Shown: positions 9,503 through 18,296 of the stretch, one piece after another
Layout: the number at the start of each line of letters is the position of its first letter
Numbering within the stretch: the first letter of the stretch is position 1
Source: Melioribacteraceae bacterium
GTDB lineage: Bacteria > Bacteroidota > Ignavibacteria > Ignavibacteriales > Melioribacteraceae
Assembly (NCBI GenBank): GCA_015493615.1
Contig: WGCV01000041.1
Span: 1-64,000, forward strand
Length of the DNA stretch: 64,000 nucleotides
Direction: 5' to 3'
Program-made: the position numbers and the translations under genes
The notes under the pieces: model-generated
The model's database searches: none
The model's input: only the letters and a program-made list of their open reading frames with translations
Told to the model about the DNA's origin: nothing

Positions 9503-10036
9503 TTAATAAGGAACTTTCATGCCGTTGTAATATTCGGGATCTTCATAATCTTTTCTCAAAGGATAACGTTCTCCCCAATCGTCCGGCATTAATATTCTTC
9601 TTAAATCATGATGGTTTAAGAAAATAATTCCATACATGTCGTATGCTTCTCTTTCGTGCCAATCTGCGGTTCTCCAAACGTGTTCAACAGATTCAACTTT
9701 CGGATCCTCAATCGGCGTAGATACTTTAACTAAAACTTTATGATTCAGCTTCATGCTGTGAAGATTGTAATAAACCGAAAGAGTTCGTCCTTCCTCCTTC
9801 ATATTACCTTCTTCATCTTTTACTTTTTTCCCGTTAAAATCATCCACTCCCGATAAAACCATAAGCGAGTCGAAAAGGAGATTTTCATCGTCGCGTAAAA
9901 ATTTTCCGACTTCGTGGATTTTAAGCGGATCAACCGAAATGACCGGTTCAACGGGCTGTGAATCATCGTAGGAAAGAATTACATCTTCCCCGAATTTTTC
10001 TTTTAAGATATTATATACTTCTTCTGGTGTTTTCAT
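9503..10036 (-). CDS. nuoC: NADH-quinone oxidoreductase subunit C (30-kDa type)
   Basis: This peripheral-arm structural subunit of complex I has 177 residues. The family signature is clear near the C-terminus: [14 protein letters not shown] followed by [23 protein letters not shown]. The gene overlaps nuoB by four bases (start within the stop region), so the two are probably translated together. The mid-region carries a short charged insert (around residues 70-85, [16 protein letters not shown]) that is longer than in many homologues. Confidence 0.95.
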   Translation of the reverse strand: MKTPEEVYNILKEKFGEDVILSYDDSQPVEPVISVDPLKIHEVGKFLRDDENLLFDSLMVLSGVDDFNGKKVKDEEGNMKEEGRTLSVYYNLHSMKLNHKVLVKVSTPIEDPKVESVEHVWRTADWHEREAYDMYGIIFLNHHDLRRILMPDDWGERYPLRKDYEDPEYYNGMKVPY

Positions 10037-10524
10037 GCTGTTTGCTTCGTTAATTTTTCATGTCTGATTTTTTCCTGAAGTTTAAGAAGTCCTTCAAGTA
10101 AAGCTTCCGGACGAGGCGGGCAGCCGGGAACATAAACGTCAACCGGAATAATTCTGTCCACTCCCTTTAATACATGGTAGCCGTATTGCCAGTAAGGTCC
10201 GCCGCTGTTGGAGCAGCTTCCCATTGAAATAACATATTTCGGATCGGGCATTTGCTCGTATAATCTTTTAATTCTGCTTGCCATTTTAAGCGTTACCGTA
10301 CCCGAGACAATTATTACGTCGGCTTGCCTCGGGGAAGGTCGCGGTATAACGCCGAAACGGTCAAAATCGTAATGGGAAGCGGAAGTAGCCATCATTTCGA
10401 TAGCGCAGCAGGCTAACCCGAAAGTAAGCTGCCATAGGGAAGAAAGTCTTGCCCAGTTTAATAAATCTTCCGATTTTGTTATGATAATGTTGCTGTCTGT
10501 GAATTCTTTATCTAATAATCCCAT
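10033..10524 (-). CDS. nuoB: NADH-quinone oxidoreductase subunit B
   Basis: This subunit holds the terminal [4Fe-4S] cluster N2 that reduces quinone. The four ligand cysteines are visible: adjacent C39-C40 in [11 protein letters not shown]104 in [11 protein letters not shown] and C135 in [15 protein letters not shown]. The length of 163 residues is normal. It is the second gene of the operon, about 40 bases after nuoA, and overlaps nuoC by four bases. Confidence 0.97.
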   Translation of the reverse strand: MGLLDKEFTDSNIIITKSEDLLNWARLSSLWQLTFGLACCAIEMMATSASHYDFDRFGVIPRPSPRQADVIIVSGTVTLKMASRIKRLYEQMPDPKYVISMGSCSNSGGPYWQYGYHVLKGVDRIIPVDVYVPGCPPRPEALLEGLLKLQEKIRHEKLTKQTA

Positions 10525-10564
10525 AAGTCTTTCTAATTAATCAATAATATAATTTTCTGTTATG

Positions 10565-10981
10565 TTAATTCTTTTCTTCAAAGCCGGCGCTATCGTTAGT
10601 TAATGTTGGTATTTGCGGTTTAGGTCTGTCCCAATCTAAATCTCCCTTACGCCATTCGTAAGCCATACCAAGGACTAAGATAATCAAGAAAACAATGCCG
10701 ACAAGAAAACCGGGAACGCCGAAGTTTTTGTATGCCAGCGCCCAGGGGAAAAGCAATACAACTTCAACGTCGAAAATGAGGAAGATTAAAGCAACTACAT
10801 AAAAACGAATATTAAATTTGACCCAAGGCGAACCGATAGTTTCTTCGCCGCATTCATAGATCATATTTTTTTCTTTTGTGGGTCTGGAAGGTCTGATGAG
10901 TTTTGCCGTGATTAGTCCGATAGGAACAAACGCCGCGGCAATAATCATAAACAATAAAATTTTTCCGAATTCTGTAAGCAT
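10565..10981 (-). CDS. nuoA: NADH-quinone oxidoreductase subunit A
   Basis: This is the ND3-like small membrane subunit and the first gene of the nuo operon. The conserved loop with YECGEETIGSPWVKFNIRFY contains the signature cysteine of this family, and FLIFDVEVVLLFPWA is the conserved second helix. The 138 residues form three membrane spans and an acidic hydrophilic tail. The start at 10981 lies about 30 bases below a plausible promoter. Confidence 0.95.
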   Translation of the reverse strand: MLTEFGKILLFMIIAAAFVPIGLITAKLIRPSRPTKEKNMIYECGEETIGSPWVKFNIRFYVVALIFLIFDVEVVLLFPWALAYKNFGVPGFLVGIVFLIILVLGMAYEWRKGDLDWDRPKPQIPTLTNDSAGFEEKN

Positions 10982-11008
10982 GCCTAAGTCTTATTTTTAG
11001 AAAAACGA

Positions 11009-11037
11009 AACTTAACACATTACCAATCTTTTGTCAA
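11009..11037 (-). promoter_or_regulatory. Candidate promoter of the nuo operon
   Basis: On the minus strand a perfect TTGACA (plus-strand 11032-11037) is followed after 17 bases by TAAGTT (11009-11014), a weak match to a -10 box, 28 bases upstream of the nuoA start. The -35 match and spacing are good, the -10 box is poor; treat this as a candidate. Confidence 0.35.
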
Positions 11038-11151
11038 TAAAAGAAATTTAAATAATCTAATAAAATGAATAATACGTTTTGTGTTTTCAATAATAAATCC
11101 TAAAAATTATGAAAAAAAAGATATTAGGCAGGATGGCAAAAACTATGATTT

Positions 11152-11325
11152 ATTATAGAAGGCTTTGCAAAACCTAATTTATATGTCATTCTGATCCCGC
11201 CTTGGCGGGAGAAGAATCTCAGAACCGGTTATTATACCTAATTTTGAGATATTTCGGACGGCTTCCACCTTCGTCGTGGCGAACTCAATATGACAATTTT
11301 AGGTTATGCAAAGGTTTCTTATAAT
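11152..11325. repeat. Inverted-repeat element, family 2, copy 1
   Basis: This 174-base element is bounded by imperfect inverted ends: attata, gaa, ctttgca and acctaa on the left match the reverse complement of the right end ending at 11325. Inside lie TGTCATTCTGATCC, a GCC-TTGG-CGGG palindrome, AGAAGAATCTC and ATTTCGGACGGCTTCC. A second copy in the opposite orientation lies at 39628-39828, and decayed pieces at 120-165 and 25080-25190. It has no coding capacity. It sits between the 3' end of the RNA methyltransferase gene and the nuo promoter. Confidence 0.7.
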
Positions 11326-11351
11326 CAATGAGTTTACTAAAGAAAGGTCTA

Positions 11352-11454
11352 AAAACCGTTGAAACGGTTGCAATGTATAATAAGCATTCTATTAGCCCAC
11401 GACTTAAGTCGTGGGTTAGCAATAACATAGAGTAATCAGTAACCGCTTCAGCGG
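11352..11454. repeat. Three clustered perfect palindromes (REP-like)
   Basis: Three separate short palindromes lie within 103 bases: AACCGTT-ga-AACGGTT (11352-11367), CCCACGACTTAAGTCGTGGG (11394-11413) and AACCGCT-tc-AGCGGTT (11439-11454). Each can form a tight hairpin in either strand. Similar extragenic palindromes in other genomes are spread by REP-associated Y1 tyrosine transposases; no such gene is in this window. They may also slow or end transcription leaving the RNA methyltransferase gene on the minus strand. Confidence 0.65.
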
Positions 11455-11490
11455 TTTATAAATTATTGAATTTGCAAATAATCACCTTTT

Positions 11491-12666
11491 TTAAGTAGGC
11501 TCATCAGTAACAGATTTTTTCCTGCTTCCTTCGTAAATTTCAAATTTAAGGAGGCGGCTTTCGATAGGACCGTTGTAAAGGGGGATTTTTCTCGAAGGTT
11601 TTAACCCGATTGCTTTTCGCGCAATATTGTTGCCGGTAAAAATCCAGGCTGTAGTATCAACATACGTGTTTTTCAGCGTATTGCCTATCATCTTGTAAAA
11701 TTCGATAATATCTTCCTTTTTTATTCGTTCGTCGTAAGGCGGATTGATAATAAGATGTTTTTTCCCGTCCGGAGGAGAAAATTCCTCAAACGGAGCGACA
11801 TAAAACTCTACGTAGTCGTCAACGTTTGCTCTTTCCGCATTTGAGATTGAAATTGTTACGGCTTCGCGGTCAACGTCCGAGCCTATTACTCGCGTATTCG
11901 AATCGCTGATATTTCGTTTTAATGTGTTGCGGACTTTATTATAAAGAAAAATATCAAAATTTTTCCACTGCTTGAACGCAAAATTTTTTCGTCTTAAATT
12001 CGGCGGAATATTCTTTGCAATCATGGCGGCTTCAATAGGCAAAGTGCCTGAGCCGCACATCGAATCGATAAATGTTGTTTTGCCGTCCCATTCCGATAGC
12101 AGAATTATTCCCGCGGCAAGAACTTCATTTAACGGCGCAAGATTTTTCTCCAATCTGTAACCGCGCCTATGAAGCGAATCGCCGGAAGCGTCGATTGAAA
12201 TTACCGCCTGTTTCTGATTAACATAAACGTCTATTACAATGTCGGGATTTCTTTTTTCCACATCGGGACGCGAGCCGAGCTTTTTTGTAAACGTATCGGA
12301 AATTGCGTCCTTTACCAAAAGGGCGGCGTAGTTGCTGTTCCGGAAAAACGGTTCGGTCGCATAGGAATTAACCGAAATAGTTTTGTCAAAGTTGAAAATT
12401 TTAGTCCAATCGATTTTCATCGCCGCTTTGTATAAATCTTTAGCGTCGCTAAGATTAACTTTTGCAAGAGGAACTAAAATCCTGAGCGCCGTTCTCAGGG
12501 AAAGATTTGCGCCGTAGAGCAACTTTTTATCGCACGTAAAACCGACCGCCCGATTTAAGATTTTCACATTCGTTCCGCCGAGAAGTTCTATCTCGTCGGC
12601 GAGCACATTTTCCAAACCGAAAAATGTTTTCGCAAGGCATTCGAATTTGTCGTTTAAGAAATCCAA
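11491..12666 (-). CDS. THUMP-domain RNA N2-guanine methyltransferase (RlmL N-terminal/Trm14-like)
   Basis: This 391-residue cytosolic enzyme has an N-terminal ferredoxin-like/THUMP RNA-binding part (about residues 1-155, starting with LAKTFFGLENVLADEIELLG) and a C-terminal Rossmann methyltransferase. The catalytic part shows the SAM site FIDSMCGSGTLPIEAA and the NPPY motif in LIINPPYDERI, typical of base-amino methylation on G in rRNA or tRNA. It corresponds to the N2-methyltransferase half of RlmL (COG0116) without the RlmK half. The start is TTG at 12666, one base after the arcA stop; no ATG occurs early enough to keep the conserved N-terminus. The exact RNA target cannot be read from sequence. 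Confidence 0.88.
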   Translation of the reverse strand: MDFLNDKFECLAKTFFGLENVLADEIELLGGTNVKILNRAVGFTCDKKLLYGANLSLRTALRILVPLAKVNLSDAKDLYKAAMKIDWTKIFNFDKTISVNSYATEPFFRNSNYAALLVKDAISDTFTKKLGSRPDVEKRNPDIVIDVYVNQKQAVISIDASGDSLHRRGYRLEKNLAPLNEVLAAGIILLSEWDGKTTFIDSMCGSGTLPIEAAMIAKNIPPNLRRKNFAFKQWKNFDIFLYNKVRNTLKRNISDSNTRVIGSDVDREAVTISISNAERANVDDYVEFYVAPFEEFSPPDGKKHLIINPPYDERIKKEDIIEFYKMIGNTLKNTYVDTTAWIFTGNNIARKAIGLKPSRKIPLYNGPIESRLLKFEIYEGSRKKSVTDEPT

Positions 12667-12667
12667 A

Positions 12668-13924
12668 TTAATTCCAGTCCACTTCTTTTCTGAGAACAGG
12701 CATCGTCATACATCTTCCTCCGCCTCCGCCGCGGGCAAGTTCCGCTCCGTCGATTGTTACTACGGCTTTTTTGTAATCGGATAATGACTTTTCTTTGTTC
12801 AAAATTTCCTTTGCCGTTACAATTTCAAAACCGCTTTTGCTTAATTCGTCGATTGTGTATTGATTCCTTCCGTAGCCGATTATTTTTCCCGGCTCAAGCG
12901 TAAAAAAGTTTGCTCCGCTGTGCCACTGTTCCCGTTCCTGCATCCATATATCTTCCGTACCGCCGCAGGCTACCCCGGTCAGCTCAATTTTTAATTTTCT
13001 TAGCGCCGAAAAAATATTCGGAGCTTCTTTTATCGATTCTATTTTTCCGTTATCGACAGCAATCAGAACCGTTCTGAAATTGTGGCGGTTCAAAATTACC
13101 GGTTCGTAAATCAGCGCTTTGTCTTTGTCGAGCACTGTGAAAACCATATCCAAGTGGATAAATGATTCGGGCGAATGAGGAAGTTCCTGAACTATTATGT
13201 TCTTGCGTCCCGGAACGCTTTTCTTTAGAAAATTAATAAACGCGTCAATCGCATGTGTCGAAGTTCGCTGTCCGTTCCCGATAAGATAAGTATCCTTATT
13301 GATTACGAGAAAATCGCCTCCTTCAATAAAGAATTTCTCGGTTAGACCGGAATTAAAATTTTCCAGATTTACCGTGGGCGCTTTAACCTTTTCGTTGTAT
13401 GTAAAAATAATGTCCATGATAATCGCTTCGCGCGCCCGCACGGAACTGAACATCGAGCCGATAAGCACATTTTCGTTAAAGCTCATGGAAGCGTCGCGCG
13501 TAAAAAAGAAATTGTGAAGCGGATGAAGTTCAAACCGTTCTTCGCTTAAAAATTTAGTCAGGTTATTTCTTTTCAGCGGAACGCCTTCTATTAATTGTCG
13601 CGCAAGTTCTTTATTCGAAAGCTGCCCGAAATAATCAATAAGTTGCGACTTCTTCTCTTTTTCGCAAACTTGTTTAATCAATTCTGATTTAGCTTCGGAG
13701 TTGTTCAAAGTTTCTTCGAGAAGTTTCATCACTTCAAAAGTTTCCGCAACCAAATCCAATACGCCGTTGAACTCGGAATATTCACGGGAAGCGACTACCG
13801 GATTAAGTATATCGCTGTAAAGCGCGCGTTCGGCGTTTTCGGGAGTCATATTTTCAACTTCTTCTCCCGGTTTATGAATAATAACTTTTTCGATTTTTCC
13901 TATTTCAGAATTAACGCGTACCAT
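12668..13924 (-). CDS. arcA: Arginine deiminase
   Basis: This enzyme hydrolyses arginine to citrulline and ammonia. The guanidino-group hydrolase fold is shown by FFTRDASMSF near residue 140, EGGDFLVI, HLDMVFTVLD with the catalytic His/Asp, GTEDIWMQEREQW, and the C-terminal nucleophile segment RGGGGGRCMTMP with Cys405. The 418 residues fit the family. No ornithine carbamoyltransferase, carbamate kinase or arginine-ornithine antiporter is adjacent, so a complete ADI energy pathway is not encoded here; the neighbour on the downstream side is an RNA methyltransferase that starts one base after this stop. Confidence 0.9.
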   Translation of the reverse strand: MVRVNSEIGKIEKVIIHKPGEEVENMTPENAERALYSDILNPVVASREYSEFNGVLDLVAETFEVMKLLEETLNNSEAKSELIKQVCEKEKKSQLIDYFGQLSNKELARQLIEGVPLKRNNLTKFLSEERFELHPLHNFFFTRDASMSFNENVLIGSMFSSVRAREAIIMDIIFTYNEKVKAPTVNLENFNSGLTEKFFIEGGDFLVINKDTYLIGNGQRTSTHAIDAFINFLKKSVPGRKNIIVQELPHSPESFIHLDMVFTVLDKDKALIYEPVILNRHNFRTVLIAVDNGKIESIKEAPNIFSALRKLKIELTGVACGGTEDIWMQEREQWHSGANFFTLEPGKIIGYGRNQYTIDELSKSGFEIVTAKEILNKEKSLSDYKKAVVTIDGAELARGGGGGRCMTMPVLRKEVDWN

Positions 13925-13981
13925 AAATTTCCTTTTTTTGTTTTTAAATTAACTACACTGCAGGCAAAATAAAAACAGTCT

Positions 13982-15337
13982 TTAAAGTAATTCCTTAATT
14001 TCATTAAGATATTTTCCGGCTAAATTTTCCGCTTCCGTTTCATCTATGGCTTCAACAATGCAACGGATAATCGGCTCGGTATTCGATTTACGCAAATGAA
14101 CCCAGTGGGAAGGGAAGTCAATTCTTACTCCATCCTCATCATTAATTTTTTCGCCGGAATATTTTGTTTTAATTAAATTCAATACTTCATCGGGATTTGC
14201 CCTCCCGATTAAAACCTTTTTCTTAACAATAAAATATTGCGGGAGCGATTCCTTAAGTTGTGTCATTGTGCCACGGAAATCAAGCAGATGCATTAAAGTG
14301 ATTGCCGTTCCCACTAAAGCGTCTCTTCCGTAGTGGACTTCCGGAAAGATAACTCCTCCGCTTCCTTCTCCTCCAATAACGGCGCCGACTTCCTTCATCA
14401 GCTTAACAACATTAGCTTCGCCAACAGGCGAGCGGAAAACTTTTCCGCCGAATTCTTCGGTTACGTTGTCAACGCCGCGGGTTGTTGAAAGATTTACAAC
14501 AACATTGCTTCCGGGATTTTTAGAAAGGATATATTTTACCGCTTGAGTAATTGTGTTTTCTTCGATAAACGGTTCACCCTTATCCGTAAGGAGAACAAGC
14601 CGGTCAACATCGGGATCTAGAACAATACCAAGGTCAACATTGTTTGCTTTAATCGCTTCCATTGTCCCGGTAAGGTTCTGAGGAATCGGTTCCGGCAGTC
14701 TTGGAAAAACTCCCGATTTTTCACAATCATGCTCGATAACTTCGCATCCTAATTTTTCAAGGAAATCTTTCATCACCCAGCTTCCCGCTCCGTTAACGCA
14801 ATCGAGAAGAACGCGGAATTTTCTTTCTTTTAATTTTGCAATATTTAACAGCTTCATTTTAAGAACATCGTTTACATGATTTAGCAAACCTTCCTTGTAA
14901 TCAAAAGTTTTCCCGACTTCGTCCCATTTAACATAGTTATTTTCCGCATCGTCGAGTAACGACAAAAATTCGTCGCTTTCTTCGGGAGTTAAAAATTCGC
15001 CTTCGGAGTTTAGGAGTTTAAGAGCGTTCCATTCGTTGGGATTGTGGCTCGCGGAAATAGAAATTCCACCAACTGCGCCAACTTTTTTAACATTGAGGAG
15101 AACTGTCGGAGTAGGGCAGACGCCAATGTCGTAAACGTCGTTGCCGCATGCAGTCAATGTTCCTGAAACAAGATTACGAACCATGTCGCCCGTTATTCTT
15201 CCGTCCGAGCCGATTACTACTTTTCCTTTCCCGATAAATTTTGAATAAGCAGTTATATATTTAACAATAGTTCCGGGATATAAACCGTCGCCCACGATTC
15301 CCCGAATTCCCGAAACGCTTACCATTAATGTTCCCAT
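13982..15337 (-). CDS. glmM: Phosphoglucosamine mutase / phosphomannomutase family
   Basis: This is an alpha-D-phosphohexomutase that moves phosphate between C6 and C1 of a hexose or hexosamine phosphate, probably glucosamine-6-phosphate for UDP-GlcNAc synthesis. The phosphoserine loop is GISISASHNPNEWNALK (active Ser97), the metal loop is DPDVDRL, and the sugar-phosphate site near the C-terminus is RKSNTEPIIRCIVEA. At 451 residues it is a full four-domain protein. The NEWNALK wording resembles the archaeal/Bacteroidota-type enzymes, for which mannose versus glucosamine specificity cannot be settled by sequence alone. It lies 57 bases upstream of arcA. Confidence 0.85.
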   Translation of the reverse strand: MGTLMVSVSGIRGIVGDGLYPGTIVKYITAYSKFIGKGKVVIGSDGRITGDMVRNLVSGTLTACGNDVYDIGVCPTPTVLLNVKKVGAVGGISISASHNPNEWNALKLLNSEGEFLTPEESDEFLSLLDDAENNYVKWDEVGKTFDYKEGLLNHVNDVLKMKLLNIAKLKERKFRVLLDCVNGAGSWVMKDFLEKLGCEVIEHDCEKSGVFPRLPEPIPQNLTGTMEAIKANNVDLGIVLDPDVDRLVLLTDKGEPFIEENTITQAVKYILSKNPGSNVVVNLSTTRGVDNVTEEFGGKVFRSPVGEANVVKLMKEVGAVIGGEGSGGVIFPEVHYGRDALVGTAITLMHLLDFRGTMTQLKESLPQYFIVKKKVLIGRANPDEVLNLIKTKYSGEKINDEDGVRIDFPSHWVHLRKSNTEPIIRCIVEAIDETEAENLAGKYLNEIKELL

Positions 15338-15469
15338 TGTTTTCTCCTAAAAATAAAAATTTTTGAAAGTCAATTTAACACTCTGCGGTTAATGATGCTT
15401 GAAACAATACCCAACAAAAAATAAAATGAGTAAAGATTGTAAACTGTTTAAAGCCCGTTTGATGGAAAC

Positions 15470-16174
15470 CTATCTCTTTTTTAAGTAAGCGAATTTAACC
15501 ATAAAAAAAATTGCCAAAATAGTCAATGTAAACCAAATTATTCCCCACACTATTGCAGGCGCCGATGTAATTATTGCAAGCTGCTGCGCGTCGTTCTTTT
15601 TATATGCGAGAGTAAGCAAATCTTCCTTAATATCAAAAAGTACATACATTGGGCTTAAAAGTCCAAGCGTTCTCATAATCCAATAATTAATTTTTTGCGG
15701 TATGTAGCGGGGAGCGGTATAAAAAAGAGCCGAGTAAAGAATCGTAAAAATTATGACAACCGGATTCGTGAAAAAATTTGCGGCAAAAAGAAGCAGGAGT
15801 ACGGCAATTATTGTTGATGACCAAATGTTGAGTTTTTTATTATCGGCGGAGAAGAAAATCAGAATTCCGAAAATCAGACTGCCGAGATACCCCGCCGAAG
15901 CGATTAAAAACTCGTTGCCTCCTTCGGATGTTACTCCTCCCGCAAGATTAGCGGAAACATTCATCGCAATTACCGAGCCGCCCGTAAAAATCGTAACCAG
16001 CGCGTGACTTATTTCGTGCAGTATAACGACAAGAAGTTTGACCGGATAAATCAGAAGCGTGTTCCAAATAAAAATTGCAACTATCGCAATCGCAAGAAGT
16101 ATAAGCAGCTCCTTATGCGAAGATGAAATTACGCTTTTCGGTTTAGATTTTTTTCTTAATTTCTTTTTCGGCAT
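15470..16174 (-). CDS. M50B-like membrane metalloprotease-family protein
   Basis: This 234-residue integral membrane protein has about six hydrophobic spans and the zinc-type motif HEISHALVTIFTGG in an early helix, as in the peptidase M50B-like family. Typical site-2 proteases carry a second metal ligand in an NxxPxxxxDG segment, and I see no convincing one here, so proteolytic activity is uncertain. An alternative TTG start exists at 16195; I prefer ATG at 16174, which begins a very basic cytoplasmic N-terminus. There is no clear operon partner; the gene is separated from its neighbours by 132 and 205 bases. Confidence 0.65.
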   Translation of the reverse strand: MPKKKLRKKSKPKSVISSSHKELLILLAIAIVAIFIWNTLLIYPVKLLVVILHEISHALVTIFTGGSVIAMNVSANLAGGVTSEGGNEFLIASAGYLGSLIFGILIFFSADNKKLNIWSSTIIAVLLLLFAANFFTNPVVIIFTILYSALFYTAPRYIPQKINYWIMRTLGLLSPMYVLFDIKEDLLTLAYKKNDAQQLAIITSAPAIVWGIIWFTLTILAIFFMVKFAYLKKR

Positions 16175-16379
16175 CTGATTAATAAATTTTAACAAACATA
16201 TATCTGAACTGTTTTATGATGATAGAACACGGACAACACGGAAGTAAAAGATTTCACAGATGAAAATCTTACACAAAACGAAAAGCAAGGGGAATGGTTT
16301 AGAACGAAAACTTAGATGAAAATTTAATAATCAACATCAAGAATAATATTCTAAACCATTTCCTTAATTCTAATTAATC

Positions 16380-18278
16380 TTAATCGTTCAGTAAGTCGTA
16401 TTCCTCAATAATTTCAAGCGTGTCCGGGTTTTTTACGACAACGTGAATTTTCTTTCCGTTCACGTAGAATAAAACGAGCGCGTTTTGCGTCGTGAATTTT
16501 TTAACCCAATTTGTCCAGGGAACTTTTTCCTGCGCGTAGTAAGGCGCGCCTGCCGCTCCGTTATTTATCTGATAAATTTTGCGCGTTATCTTCAGCTTTT
16601 TCTTGTTCCAATCTTTAGGATAAAGATCTATTCCCGGCTCAATCAAGGTCCTGTGATAGTTGTGTTCATCGCCGGTAAGTATGGCTCTGACTTTTTTGGA
16701 CTGATTTACGACAATATTCAGATAATCGTCCCGTCTTTCAATTATTCCTTCGTCAACAGGTTTTCCGGCAACATAAGGACGGCGGGAATTATTCCCGTAA
16801 TACCACATTGCGTTTATTACATGTCCGCCGTTGGGCAGAGCGGGAGTATGCTGAGTAACAAATATGTGATCAATCCGGTTATCCGCGTCTAACTTTTTCA
16901 ACGTTTTCTTCAGCCACTTAAGCTGGTTATCCATAATGTAGCCGTGCAGTCCGCCTCCGGGACCGGGAATTCCGTTTTTAACGGTTGGTGAATACCAATA
17001 ATCCGAATTGAGAACAACCACGGCGACGTTGCCGTAAACGTAATAGAAAACGCTTTCATCGTATGAGGGAAAGTCTGTTTTATTCGGATCGGGATCATAC
17101 TTTGAATCGTCTTCCGATTTAATGTCCGAGGCGACGGGATTTACAAATTCGTCCTGAAATATGGATTCGGATGAGTTATCCGCGAAGGGAAATTTATCGA
17201 AATAATATCTTTCTCCATCTTTGGATTTAAGTTCGAAACGATAGTTTTCATGATTGCCCATTGCTGCGTAGAATGGGAAATAATGAGCGAAAGGCGCCAC
17301 GCAATATTTCCAGTTAAAAAGCTCCAATCTCATATCGCTTTTGCTCGGAGTGTTGCCGTCCATTAAATCGCCGGTGAACTGAATAAAGCGAGTGTCGTTT
17401 GCTCTTGCGAGAGCAAATATCTTTTTGAGAATATAGGCGTTCGTCCCGAAAATATCTCTTTCGCCGCCTCCTACCGCGGTACGGGAATCGCTGGCATAAG
17501 CAAAAACAAAGGGTTTGCGGCTTCCCGATTTATTTGCCGTTCTGAAAGAATATGATTCTTCCCAACCGCCGTATTTCACTGTGTAACCGTAGTTTGTCGC
17601 CGGTTTTAATCCGTTAATTTTTATTTCGTGATGCCTTGCAAATTTATTATCGGAATAAGTTTTATTTTTAACGACAACCGACGCGGAAACTTTTTTATCG
17701 GTGTTGAACCAAATAACGCAGGAGTTGTCTGTTAACTTAGCTACAAAAGGACCGTCAATAATTGTCGGGTCGGTCTTGAAGGGACCTTTTCCCGTAACGT
17801 TTACTTTTGAATCAAGAACAATTTCTCCGTGCGAATTCAACACCCGGTAGCCCAAAGTAAACCGTCCCGATTTTTCCCACGAAACCATATCAAATATACC
17901 TGAAAGACGTTTGATTATATTTACTTCGGCTTTCCCGTTTTTTATTTTTACAGGTCTCGATAAAAATACCGGAATCGGGTATTTGGAATCGTTTTCGGGC
18001 ACAAGTCCGTATATTAAAGTTCCGCTCTTAAGCCTGTCGAAATTAAATGCGATTCCTTTTTTCGTACCGACAGGGTTGCCGAAAATTGTTTCGTAATCAT
18101 AAGTGTCGCTGTAAGGCGCTTCATAAACTTTTTCTCCGTTTTCATTAAGAAAATAAAGTTTAGCATCGGAATCGTAATACAAATTATGATAAACGGAAGG
18201 TATATCATTTGTTTGTGTAAATACATATCCGCTAATGGAAATAAGAGCCAAAAATATGGCAATAGTTTTTTTTATCAT
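16380..18278 (-). CDS. Exported purple-acid-phosphatase-like metallophosphoesterase
   Basis: This 632-residue protein has a signal peptide (about residues 1-21), an N-terminal fibronectin-like beta domain ending near the phrase NGLKPATNYGYTVKY, and a C-terminal calcineurin-like phosphoesterase. Metal-site motifs are visible in order: ASDSRT, FTGDLMDGN, AAMGNHENY, VTQHTPAL and LTGDEHNYHR. The architecture is that of secreted purple acid phosphatases that release phosphate from organic esters, probably in the periplasm or outside the cell. No T9SS sorting domain is present at its end. Substrate cannot be told. The downstream gap holds no obvious terminator. Confidence 0.85.
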   Translation of the reverse strand: MIKKTIAIFLALISISGYVFTQTNDIPSVYHNLYYDSDAKLYFLNENGEKVYEAPYSDTYDYETIFGNPVGTKKGIAFNFDRLKSGTLIYGLVPENDSKYPIPVFLSRPVKIKNGKAEVNIIKRLSGIFDMVSWEKSGRFTLGYRVLNSHGEIVLDSKVNVTGKGPFKTDPTIIDGPFVAKLTDNSCVIWFNTDKKVSASVVVKNKTYSDNKFARHHEIKINGLKPATNYGYTVKYGGWEESYSFRTANKSGSRKPFVFAYASDSRTAVGGGERDIFGTNAYILKKIFALARANDTRFIQFTGDLMDGNTPSKSDMRLELFNWKYCVAPFAHYFPFYAAMGNHENYRFELKSKDGERYYFDKFPFADNSSESIFQDEFVNPVASDIKSEDDSKYDPDPNKTDFPSYDESVFYYVYGNVAVVVLNSDYWYSPTVKNGIPGPGGGLHGYIMDNQLKWLKKTLKKLDADNRIDHIFVTQHTPALPNGGHVINAMWYYGNNSRRPYVAGKPVDEGIIERRDDYLNIVVNQSKKVRAILTGDEHNYHRTLIEPGIDLYPKDWNKKKLKITRKIYQINNGAAGAPYYAQEKVPWTNWVKKFTTQNALVLFYVNGKKIHVVVKNPDTLEIIEEYDLLND

Positions 18279-18296
18279 GATAAATCCTATAATATA

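Noticed and set aside
16196-16379. Regulatory or RNA element between the M50B-like and phosphatase genes
   Set aside because: Only scattered AT-rich sequence and phrases such as CACGGACAACACGG; no stable hairpin or motif could be defended.
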